Below the pieces are notes generated by a model. The model had not been told where the DNA came from. It did not search any database and saw only the letters and a program-made list of their open reading frames with translations. The translations under genes were made by a program, and so were the position numbers. From an uncultured Ruminococcus sp. (GTDB lineage: Bacteria > Bacillota > Clostridia > Oscillospirales > Ruminococcaceae), in contig CAMWXM010000160.1 in NCBI GenBank assembly GCA_947178195.1, forward strand, positions 1 to 6,810: a stretch of 6,810 nucleotides of DNA. Direction: 5' to 3'. Shown here piece by piece: positions 1-5,403 of this stretch. How positions within the stretch are numbered: position 1 is the first letter of the stretch; every line of letters begins with the position of its first letter.

Positions 1-55
1 GGTGCCGGTGATCGGGGTCGAACCGATACGGTATCACTACCACGGGATTTTGAGT
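1..55 (-). repeat. Left attachment site: displaced 3' fragment of tRNA-Leu(CAA)
   Basis: Read on the minus strand, this is the second half of a tRNA-Leu: anticodon loop CTCAAAA (anticodon CAA), 3' anticodon stem TCCCG, a long class-II variable arm, T arm with loop TTCGACC, then acceptor strand CACCGGC followed by ACC. The last A of CCA falls just outside the window. Upstream of the anticodon loop (plus positions 56 onward) the sequence stops resembling a tRNA, so there is no 5' half and this cannot be a working gene. Positions 1-42 match 6769-6810 with one difference (position 8). The loss of tRNA identity at the anticodon loop suggests strand exchange there. Confidence 0.85.
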
Positions 56-190
56 ATTTCTAGATATTGTGTTGTTTAGTGGGTTTGACCGATTTTAATG
101 GTATTTTAGAGTTTTTTTGGGCAAAATCCATTATTATTTTGGGTATAGTGGTGTGCTGTTGTATACTATTATGAACATGGTTCTGCTTTT

Positions 191-210
191 TTGCGAGAAA
201 AATGCGAGAA
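191..210 (+). repeat. TGCGAGAA tandem pair, left end (possible integrase arm site)
   Basis: TGCGAGAA occurs twice here, 11 bp apart, and twice at 6691-6710, 12 bp apart, in the same orientation. A partial version, TTGCGAAGAAA, lies at 2956-2966 in the second leader. Paired short repeats inside both ends of an element fit arm-type binding sites for a tyrosine integrase or its accessory factor. That role is inferred from position only. Confidence 0.45.
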
Positions 211-249
211 AATTTAACCGATAAGAAATTGCTTTGGTGCGGTGAAATC

Positions 250-278
250 TTGTCGAGTTGATATGTCTACATTATAAT
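250..278 (+). promoter_or_regulatory. Candidate promoter for the leader RNA
   Basis: TTGTCG (250-255) and a perfect TATAAT (273-278) are separated by 17 bp, which would start transcription near 285, just before the conserved stem-loops. In the second leader the equivalent bases are TTGCTG (3003-3008) and TGAAAT (3025-3030) with 16 bp between, a weaker match. Copy 1 may therefore be the better expressed. Confidence 0.45.
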
Positions 279-284
279 TGGAAG

Positions 285-412
285 AAAGGAAAAACAAATA
301 AAGTAGTTTACATTAAGTAAACTACTTTTATATTATAAGAGCATGGTGGGGTGTTTTTTCGAGTGGAAAAGCTAAAAAGAAAATACAAAAGCCGTATTGC
401 CATCTCTTTTTA
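285..412 (+). ncRNA. Candidate structured small RNA, leader copy 1
   Basis: Hairpin 1 has a 12-bp stem (300-311 with 317-328) and a 5-nt loop. Hairpin 2 pairs GTTTTTTC (353-360) with GGAAAAGC (365-372) using two U-G pairs. A longer closing helix around hairpin 2 is possible between about 339-349 and 397-406, followed by a T-rich tract ending near 411. In the second leader hairpin 1 differs at four base pairs and hairpin 2 at two, and every change keeps pairing through G-U or G-C. On the minus strand the same changes would give A-C mismatches, so the plus-strand RNA is the likely product. RNA ends are estimates; I cannot assign a known family. Confidence 0.5.
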
Positions 413-431
413 CTATTGTTCAAATTTTATA

Positions 432-460
432 TTGACGATTACGTTAATAAGTGTTATACT
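432..460 (+). promoter_or_regulatory. Sigma-A promoter of the kinase operon
   Basis: TTGACG (432-437), a 17-bp spacer and TATACT (455-460) form a near-consensus promoter, with a start expected near 467. It sits at the same alignment point as the promoter at 3182-3210, at the downstream edge of the leader repeat. The 5' UTR to the kinase start is about 120 nt. Confidence 0.75.
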
Positions 461-612
461 TTCAGAAAGTTGATTTTCTGAGAGAAATTGATATACCTAA
501 ACAAAATACAGTTTACGACATTTTAATTTCGTGTCCTTCTGATTCAGTGTTATATAATGTTCGTAAATTGATAGGGAGAATATTTAATGATAATTGCTTT
601 GGAAGGTATTGA
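451..612 (+). pseudogene. N-terminal remnant of a DUF4062-like gene
   Basis: An open frame from GTG 451 to TGA 610-612 encodes a 53-residue peptide with the segment TVYDILISCPSD followed by an amphipathic stretch ending IGRIFND. This resembles the opening beta-strand and helix of DUF4062-type proteins (ILISCPSD followed by a helix ending in FN), known from large defence and signalling proteins. Here it stops right after that helix and runs out of frame into the kinase start at 587. The frame overlaps the promoter -10 box and has no good ribosome binding site, so it is probably not a working gene. I read it as what remains of an earlier cargo gene behind the leader. The family call rests on pattern memory. 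Confidence 0.45.
462..481 (+). promoter_or_regulatory. Inverted repeat at the transcription start (possible operator or 5' hairpin)
   Basis: TCAGAAA (462-468) and TTTCTGA (475-481) are perfect inverted repeats separated by 6 bp, covering the expected start of the kinase operon mRNA. The position suits a repressor operator or a protective 5' stem. No regulator gene is present in the island, and the second promoter has no matching palindrome. Confidence 0.35.
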
Positions 613-1159
613 CAATGCGGGCAAGACAACCATAGCTCAAATTTTAATTAATAAGTTGGAAGCAGAAGGCAAAAAAGTCGCTATATCAAAAGAATTAACT
701 ACTAGTGTTGGTACTTTGATTAAGTCAAGCATTAAGAATGGAGGACTTTCGCCTATTTCAAAGTCTTTTTTGTTTGCTTCCGATAGACAAATCAGAATAG
801 AGGAGCTTAACCGCGATAATAAATTTGACGGCATAATAATTTTCGATAGGTATTTGCACTCTGCCATTGTTTATAGAGAAGCGGAAGGGCTTGACGGGAG
901 TTGGATAAGAGAATTAAACAAAAATGTGCCTCCAAGTGATATTGCTTTATACATTGATATAACAGCCGAAGAATCAATAAAAAGAAATACCGTGGCTAAA
1001 TTTAACATTAACTATTCTTTTGAACATTTGCAGAAAATAAGGCAGGCATATTTGAAATATGTAGATTTAGGTGAGTTAATTAAAATTGATGGAATGATGA
1101 ATTTGCAAGATGTCGTAGACGATATTGATAAAATCCTAACCAATAAAGGGGTATTTTAA
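587..1159 (+). CDS. Thymidylate-kinase-like P-loop deoxynucleotide kinase
   Basis: This 190-residue protein has the thymidylate kinase layout: a Walker A motif GIDNAGKTT at residues 7-15, FASDR at 63-67, the DRY motif at 87-89 within FDRYLHSAIVYR, and a LID-region Arg near 133. dTMP kinases phosphorylate dTMP to dTDP in the cytosol. Two substrate-site signatures differ from canonical enzymes. The REPGGT segment after the second strand is replaced by SKELTTSVG (34-42), and the usual Gln of AYQ is Arg97. It is also shorter than the common 205-215 residues. I infer a specialised kinase, possibly for another deoxynucleotide, not the housekeeping enzyme. AGGGAG at 573-578 sets the ATG start. It is the first gene of a tight three-gene operon. 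Confidence 0.85.
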   Translation: MIIALEGIDNAGKTTIAQILINKLEAEGKKVAISKELTTSVGTLIKSSIKNGGLSPISKSFLFASDRQIRIEELNRDNKFDGIIIFDRYLHSAIVYREAEGLDGSWIRELNKNVPPSDIALYIDITAEESIKRNTVAKFNINYSFEHLQKIRQAYLKYVDLGELIKIDGMMNLQDVVDDIDKILTNKGVF

Positions 1160-1160
1160 T

Positions 1161-2117
1161 TTGGTTGACGATTTAAAAAATAAAATGGTTTATATTTGCA
1201 CTAAACTGTACAACTACAATGACAAATTGCAGGCGGAGTATCTGGAGGAAGCTCTCCTGTCGCGTATAGGCTGCAAGACATTTGTACCGTTTAGAGATTC
1301 AAATGAAAATGAACTTTCGGGCGCAGACCGAACAAAGATGGTTTACGATGCCGATATTGAAAGACTAGACTCAGAGGAATTGTCTTTGCTGGCCGTTTTG
1401 TATGACGGTATTTGTAAAGATGAGGGGATTTCGTTTGAAATAGGCTATGCTTTCGGTAAAGGTGTGCCAATATTTATCATCAATACAGATTTTATTTGGT
1501 ATGCAACAAATAATGCCGAGTTCAATTTCGACCCAGTAATTTCCTTTATGGCTACCGACTATCTACATAAGTACGATATAGTGCCTCACCCTAAATTTAA
1601 GGACTCCTTAATTCAAAGTCAAAACCAAGCATTTGCTCTAGCTGCTGACAAAATAAAGGGGGTACTTAGTGTATATCATGAGCCCTACACCTTGAAGCAA
1701 GAAAAGGAATTTGATGTTTTTTTGGATTTTGGTGGAGGAAAATACGAATATCAAAAAGAGAATGCGGAATGGATTCAAAATAAACTATCGAACCTTGGGT
1801 TTAAGTCTACAATAGCCAAAAGATTTTCTAACTATAATGAAAATTCTGGGAAGGCAGATATACAAAGTATGCTTAATTCAGATATTTTTGTCTGCTCGGG
1901 TGATGAGGTTGAATTAAATTCGGGAACAGCAGCGTTAATTGGTCTTGCTTGTAGTTTAGGCAAAAAGGTAATCCTGTATGAGTCAAGCAATATAGAAATT
2001 CATGGCGAAAATGAGCATAGGATGAAAAAAAATTTAATGGTTGATTTTTCTGTCGATATTGTTGCTAAAACAAAAGAACAAATAATTGATTTAATTGCGG
2101 AGGAATTAAATGTTTAA
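1161..2117 (+). CDS. Tandem nucleoside 2-deoxyribosyltransferase-like protein
   Basis: The 318-residue protein carries two related domains. Domain 1 (about 9-165) opens with the strand MVYICTKLY, has LYDG at 80-83, and then DEGISFEIGYAFGKGVPIF (87-105), the signature of nucleoside 2-deoxyribosyltransferases with Glu93 as likely nucleophile. Domain 2 (about 184-318) has the parallel segment SGTAALIGLACSLGKKVIL (254-272), but Leu259 replaces the Glu and Leu262 the Tyr. It may bind a ligand or regulate domain 1. Family enzymes cleave or transfer the base of deoxynucleosides or deoxynucleotides; some relatives are hydrolases. Start TTG 1161 has SD AAAGGGG at 1145-1151 and lies 1 nt past the kinase stop. 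ATG 1185 is possible but lacks an SD. The gene overlaps the next by 8 nt. Confidence 0.8.
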   Translation: MVDDLKNKMVYICTKLYNYNDKLQAEYLEEALLSRIGCKTFVPFRDSNENELSGADRTKMVYDADIERLDSEELSLLAVLYDGICKDEGISFEIGYAFGKGVPIFIINTDFIWYATNNAEFNFDPVISFMATDYLHKYDIVPHPKFKDSLIQSQNQAFALAADKIKGVLSVYHEPYTLKQEKEFDVFLDFGGGKYEYQKENAEWIQNKLSNLGFKSTIAKRFSNYNENSGKADIQSMLNSDIFVCSGDEVELNSGTAALIGLACSLGKKVILYESSNIEIHGENEHRMKKNLMVDFSVDIVAKTKEQIIDLIAEELNV

Positions 2118-2685
2118 CGAGCTTAAAGAGGAGATTTTAAAATGCCGCTTATGTGAGGGGAAATTTGGATTTGAGCCTCACCCGATAATTATGGGCAATC
2201 CAAATTCAAAAATTATGCAAATAAGCCAAGCACCGTCACAGAATGTCCATAAAACACTCAAGCCGTTCGATGACGCAAGCGGAAGAAAACTTCGAAATGA
2301 ATGGTATTGCATTTCCGATGAAACATTTTATAATCCTGACAATTTTTATATTGCAGCAATTGCACATTGTTATCCCGGAAAATCGTCCAATGGTGGAGAT
2401 AGGCTTCCACCTAAAATGTGTGCCAGGAAGTGGCTGTTAAAAGAAATCGACTGTGTAAATAATGAGATATTCATCTTGCTTGGAGGCAAATCGGCTGATT
2501 TCTTTTTTCCAAAACATGATTTTACATCGTTGATTTTTAAAGATAACACAATAAACGGCAAACCAGCATATGTATTGCCGCATCCTTCACCGCTTAACGC
2601 GAAGTGGTTTAAAGATAACCCTCAATTTCTCGAATCAAGAATTTATAAAATCAGAGAAGCAATTCATGAAGTTCTAAAAATCTAA
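2110..2685 (+). CDS. Uracil-DNA glycosylase superfamily protein with Fe-S cysteines
   Basis: This 191-residue protein matches the Fe-S branch of the uracil-DNA glycosylase superfamily (COG1573-like). Four cysteines, Cys12 and Cys15 (CxxC) plus Cys87 and Cys104 (C-x16-C), match the 4Fe-4S ligands of family 4 enzymes. Motif 1 reads QAPSQNVH (40-47) followed by PFDDASGRKLR (52-62). Motif 2 reads LPHPSPLN (156-163). The layout with HCYPG and LPPKMC between them is that of a widespread family often annotated only as uracil-DNA glycosylase family. Expected chemistry is removal of a uracil-like base from DNA, leaving an abasic site. The acidic residue of the classic GEAPG motif is Gln40, so activity or base specificity may differ. 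The start is set by CGGAGG at 2098-2103, inside the 3' end of the previous gene, implying coupled translation. Confidence 0.82.
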   Translation: MFNELKEEILKCRLCEGKFGFEPHPIIMGNPNSKIMQISQAPSQNVHKTLKPFDDASGRKLRNEWYCISDETFYNPDNFYIAAIAHCYPGKSSNGGDRLPPKMCARKWLLKEIDCVNNEIFILLGGKSADFFFPKHDFTSLIFKDNTINGKPAYVLPHPSPLNAKWFKDNPQFLESRIYKIREAIHEVLKI

Positions 2686-2698
2686 AAATCAAAGGTTT

Positions 2699-2724
2699 AG
2701 TGACCGTCCTGCAGGACGGTCACT
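2699..2724 (+). terminator. Perfect 26-bp palindrome ending the kinase operon
   Basis: A 26-bp perfect palindrome centred on CTGCAG starts 13 bp after the glycosylase stop and is followed by TTATT. It can form a GC-rich hairpin with almost no loop. Position and stability suit a terminator, although the T tract is short. A DNA-level role as a protein binding site is also possible. Confidence 0.65.
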
Positions 2725-2825
2725 TTATTGCAAATAATTTCAAAGAAAAACTCTACAAACTTATCCATATGCCTATACAATGTAAAAGATTGTATTACGG
2801 TCAAAGAATTTATATGCAAACATAA

Positions 2826-2906
2826 AATGCAAGGGATTGCCGTGATTGCGGAAAGGTTTACTTTTATACTATGGGCGAAACTACTTACTGCTACGAGTGC
2901 GCTTAA
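2826..2906 (+). pseudogene. Relic of a zinc-ribbon protein
   Basis: This frame encodes CRDCGKVYFYTMGETTYCYECA and then stops at 2904-2906. Two CxxC pairs about 15 residues apart, with Gly after the first pair, are typical of a zinc ribbon. An in-frame TAA at 2823-2825 cuts off anything upstream, and there is no start codon or ribosome binding site, so it looks like a C-terminal fragment of a lost gene. The rest of 2725-2930 holds no gene I can support; a 62-codon frame through it (from 2728) shows no recognisable features. Confidence 0.35.
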
Positions 2907-2930
2907 AAAGGATTAGGAAAGAGCGCCTTG

Positions 2931-3190
2931 CATGGTAGAACCTTATTCTGTATTTTTGCGAAGAAATTTAAGCGATAAGAATTTGCTTTAATAGGTTAAG
3001 TATTGCTGAGTTGTATACTTTGAATGAAATTGGAATAAAGAAGGTAAAACAAATTAGGTGGTTTACAATAAGTAAATTATTATATTATAAGAGTGTAGTG
3101 CGGTGCTTTTCCGATGGAAAAAGCCAAAAAAAGCAAAAGACGTATTACTCACCTCTTCTCTATCTTGTGCACATTCAAATCTTGACTAAA
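2931..3190 (+). repeat. Leader repeat, copy 2 (upstream of the AbiH operon)
   Basis: This is the diverged second copy of 175-440, collinear from CATGG at its start to the TTGAC of the promoter at its end. It lacks the duplicated GCGAGAAAAAT unit of copy 1 and has a weaker internal promoter. Its presence before the second operon makes the island two leader-headed cassettes. A 63-codon frame through it (from about 3011) crosses the conserved stem-loops, is not preserved in copy 1, and is not taken as a gene. Confidence 0.8.
3037..3158 (+). ncRNA. Candidate structured small RNA, leader copy 2
   Basis: Hairpin 1 pairs GGTGGTTTAC (3057-3066) with GTAAATTATT (3072-3081) around a 5-nt loop, using four G-U pairs where copy 1 has A-U or G-C. 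Hairpin 2 pairs GCTTTTCC (3105-3112) with GGAAAAAGC (3116-3124), with one bulged A, replacing two U-G pairs of copy 1 by C-G. Loop sizes and order are kept. GGTG (3102-3105) and CACC (3150-3153) may close an outer helix. Ends are estimates, and the upstream promoter is weaker than in copy 1. Confidence 0.45.
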
Positions 3191-3210
3191 ATTTTAAATT
3201 GATTTATAAT
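3182..3210 (+). promoter_or_regulatory. Sigma-A promoter of the AbiH operon
   Basis: TTGACT (3182-3187), a 17-bp spacer and a perfect TATAAT (3205-3210) form a very strong promoter match. The predicted start near 3217 leaves a leader of about 20 nt before the AbiH start codon, much shorter than in cassette 1. Confidence 0.8.
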
Positions 3211-3236
3211 TTTTGATGTTGCAAAAGGAGGAATAT

Positions 3237-4445
3237 ATGGACTCATCACAATTGCTTATTTTGGGGAACGGATTTGATGCTCATTGTGGGTTGGCTTCAA
3301 CATATAAAGATTTTTTTCGCTGCTGTATTCTTGACACAATAGCCGAACCGTTTGGTATAAAACAATTACAAGCTGGCGCTTCAGGCTTTTGGGAGAACTT
3401 ATTACTTGACTACTATGAAATCAATGGGATAGATGACTATAAGTGGTGCGATATTGAAACTATAATAAAAGACGTGCTATTCTCCATTTTTATACGAAAA
3501 TCATATGGCGGTACTCAATTATGGAGAATCGCATATAAATATGCAAACTCAAATCAGAAGCCCAATGAAATAATTCCCGGAATAGAGAGCTACCCCATAG
3601 AATTATTTTTGTTAAAATATTGTATGCGGTTTTATGGACGTTTAAAGTTTCTGCTTGAAGATGAAGTAGAACAAAGTCTATTAGTTCATTTATTAGAGCA
3701 ATTAAATAATTTAGAGCAGAGGTTTTGTAAATATCTCAAAAATCAAATTATAAATCCTCACGACGAAAACGAGCGGAATGAAGAATACATAATTAAAGCC
3801 GTTAATTTGCTCGCGCGCCTTACGGGATTTGCGCACTATAAATTTTATAAAATAGATGATTTAATAACTATTGGGAGTAAAAAGTATCTGATTGATGTTT
3901 TTGATAACTTAAACGATGTATTTATTCTCAATTTCAATTATACTGCGCTATTTGACATTTTGGAAGTCGAAAGTCCGTGTTATTATAACAATGTTCACGG
4001 TAAGCTGTGTAACAGTGTTTGTGCGAATGGTTGTGATAAATCGAACATAATATTCGGGATTGATGATAATCTAATACAATCGCAAGGCGCAAGTTCCGAA
4101 TTGCGGTTGTTTAGTAAAACTTATCGCAAAATGCTTAATTCCGATAAATATATAACGGCCTTACCTCAGAACGACGGAAAAGAGCTTGCAATTAAGTTTT
4201 ATGGACACTCTTTAAGCGAAGCGGACTATTCATATTTTCAAAGTATTTTTGACTATTATGACCTTTACAAAAATAGTAATGTAAGTTTGACCTTTTATTA
4301 TTCAAATGGTTTTGAAAATTACGATGCTGTTTATAAACTAATCAGTGTATACGGCAAATCTCTTACAAATAAAGAGCAGGGTAAAAATTTAATTCATAAA
4401 CTTTTGTTGGAAAACAGATTACATATTTTAGAAATTAAAGGATAG
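3237..4445 (+). CDS. abiH: AbiH-family abortive infection protein
   Basis: The 402-residue protein opens with LLILGNGFDAHCGLASTYKDF (6-26), the hallmark nucleotide-binding-like loop of AbiH proteins. It continues with NFNYT (232-236), VHG (253-255), FGID (273-276) and FYGHSLSEADYSYF (321-334), all in the order seen in the family. AbiH is known as a lactococcal phage abortive-infection protein. Its motifs resemble those of SIR2-like domains (Gly-rich loop, NYD, catalytic HG, GxS), so an NAD-related activity is plausible but unproven. The start is ATG 3237, preceded by AAGGAGG at 3225-3231; upstream TTG 3213 and ATG 3216 are in frame but lie before the ribosome binding site. The HEPN gene follows after 26 bp and is likely co-transcribed. 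Confidence 0.88.
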   Translation: MDSSQLLILGNGFDAHCGLASTYKDFFRCCILDTIAEPFGIKQLQAGASGFWENLLLDYYEINGIDDYKWCDIETIIKDVLFSIFIRKSYGGTQLWRIAYKYANSNQKPNEIIPGIESYPIELFLLKYCMRFYGRLKFLLEDEVEQSLLVHLLEQLNNLEQRFCKYLKNQIINPHDENERNEEYIIKAVNLLARLTGFAHYKFYKIDDLITIGSKKYLIDVFDNLNDVFILNFNYTALFDILEVESPCYYNNVHGKLCNSVCANGCDKSNIIFGIDDNLIQSQGASSELRLFSKTYRKMLNSDKYITALPQNDGKELAIKFYGHSLSEADYSYFQSIFDYYDLYKNSNVSLTFYYSNGFENYDAVYKLISVYGKSLTNKEQGKNLIHKLLLENRLHILEIKG

Positions 4446-4471
4446 TTATTGTATAACACAATGGTACTAAA

Positions 4472-5269
4472 ATGAAAATTGAACTTTACGAATATCCTCC
4501 GATTTTTGATTCGCTACAATATTTTGAGAGCGCAAATCAGCTTGCAGAAAAGCTAAGCGCTGATAAGAAAATTTTAGACGAATATCCAACGGAAGAGAAT
4601 ATAACAACATTCAAAAAAAATCTGCTCGTTTACCATTCCCTGATTGCTGACGGAACAGTAATAAACGGCACGATTGCGGAATCAAACTTAAAATATCAGC
4701 AGGACGGTTGGTTTATTTGGTTGCAGACATTTACTTTCTTTTCGGTTGCCATTGAATCAACTGATACCAACGAGCAGTTTACTTATTGGTTCGATAAATA
4801 TTTTGATAGGCACTTCGGGAACATAAACTTTGGTGGTAGATATTTCAACGAAGCGATAAATAACTACAAGGGTGGACAGTATTATTCCTGTGTTTGCGGG
4901 CTTTTTCCATTGATTGAGTTTTTGGAACGCAGAATTTCTAAATTTGATGGTGAAAGCGTTTTTCATATCAAAAAGGCATTAGACGAAAGCCAAATTAAAG
5001 ATTTATCTGGTTATAAAAAATACTTCGAGGAGTTTGAAAGCAATCTCAACCAATTTTTGAAAGATAACATTTATGCAGTGTCTGCCGAAACGGACGAAGA
5101 GCCAAAATTCATTTGTCGAAACCGTGTGTTGCACGGAATTTTTACAAGGAATATAAACAAGACTGACTGTCTTAAACTTTTCTGCATAGTCAAGAGTATG
5201 ATACAGTTTGCTAATTGGCTAAATAGCTTGGAAGAAATAAAAAAGCTTGAAGCTGAACTTAATAAATAG
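4472..5269 (+). CDS. HEPN-like protein, probable ribonuclease partner of AbiH
   Basis: This 265-residue soluble protein is not one I can name. Its C-terminal half (about 120-250) looks all-helical and contains the segment NYKGGQYYSCVCGLFPLIEFLE (131-152) and then RNRVLHG (216-222). This is the R-x4-H motif, with polar Asn after the Arg, that marks HEPN ribonucleases of toxin and abortive-infection systems. The N-terminal half has no clear match. In-frame TAA at 4454-4456 makes ATG 4472 the first possible start. No good ribosome binding site precedes it, so translation may depend on coupling to abiH, whose stop is 26 bp upstream. The gene ends before a strong terminator. Within this operon it could be an RNA-cleaving effector, or a toxin held in check by AbiH or by the leader RNA; these roles are inferred. 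Confidence 0.65.
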   Translation: MKIELYEYPPIFDSLQYFESANQLAEKLSADKKILDEYPTEENITTFKKNLLVYHSLIADGTVINGTIAESNLKYQQDGWFIWLQTFTFFSVAIESTDTNEQFTYWFDKYFDRHFGNINFGGRYFNEAINNYKGGQYYSCVCGLFPLIEFLERRISKFDGESVFHIKKALDESQIKDLSGYKKYFEEFESNLNQFLKDNIYAVSAETDEEPKFICRNRVLHGIFTRNINKTDCLKLFCIVKSMIQFANWLNSLEEIKKLEAELNK

Positions 5270-5319
5270 TCGGTTAAAATTTAAACCGCTAGTACTGTAT
5301 AAAGGATTGCTAATTGTAA

Positions 5320-5362
5320 AAAGAAAAACAGGGCTTGACATTGTCAAGCCCTGTTTTTCTTT
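5320..5362. terminator. Strong bidirectional terminator after the HEPN gene
   Basis: A perfect 21-bp stem (5320-5340 with 5342-5362) has GC-rich core CAGGGCTTGACA, an A-rich 5' side and a T-rich 3' side (TTTTTCTTT). It would terminate transcription from either direction and separates the AbiH operon from the integrase gene. Confidence 0.9.
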
Positions 5363-5371
5363 GTCTATAAT
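5341..5371 (+). promoter_or_regulatory. Candidate integrase promoter inside the terminator
   Basis: TTGTCA (5341-5346) lies in the 3' arm of the terminator, and a perfect TATAAT follows at 5366-5371 with a 19-bp spacer. The -10 box is good, but the spacing is long and the -35 assignment tentative. Transcription would start near 5378, 26 nt before the integrase start. Confidence 0.45.
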
Positions 5372-5403
5372 TTATATTAAATAATTGTAATAGGAGAATT
5401 ACT

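Larger units (their letters stand above)
175..440 (+). repeat. Leader repeat, copy 1 (upstream of the kinase operon)
   Basis: This stretch aligns along nearly its whole length with 2931-3190. Shared blocks include TTTTTGCG near the start, CGATAAGAA with TTGCTTT, a stem-loop ending GTTTAC-loop-GTAAA, TATATTATAAGAG, GGTG, GGAAAA, CGTATT and CAAAT, and both copies end in a TTGAC -35 box. Copy 1 has an extra GCGAGAAAAAT unit near 191-210. The copies are clearly diverged, so this is an old duplication or two related imports. No protein is encoded. Confidence 0.8.

Noticed and set aside
139..167. TTGGGT and TATACT with 17-bp spacing, possible promoter at the left end
   Set aside because: The -35 box matches only TTG, and nothing specific starts downstream apart from the leader, which has a better candidate promoter.
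1..586. CRISPR or retron-type array in the left non-coding region
   Set aside because: No regularly spaced repeats and no reverse transcriptase or cas gene in the window; the leader repeats occur only once per cassette.
637..867. 76-codon minus-strand open frame
   Set aside because: It lies wholly inside the kinase gene in the opposite direction, with no recognisable protein features.
2243..2561. Two short open frames (plus 2243-2440, minus 2370-2561)
   Set aside because: Both are alternative-frame readings of the glycosylase gene, which has clear family motifs.
2728..2916. 62-codon plus-strand frame after the first terminator
   Set aside because: No ribosome binding site and no domain signal; the adjacent frame holds the zinc-ribbon relic, which better explains the region.
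3011..3202. 63-codon frame in leader copy 2
   Set aside because: It crosses the RNA hairpins and is not preserved in leader copy 1, so the conservation is structural, not coding.
4757..4966. 69-codon minus-strand frame
   Set aside because: Antisense shadow of the HEPN-like gene with no supporting signals.
5271..5288. CGGTT/AACCG inverted repeat after the HEPN gene
   Set aside because: Only 5 bp with an AT loop and no T tract; the strong terminator 30 bp downstream makes it unnecessary.
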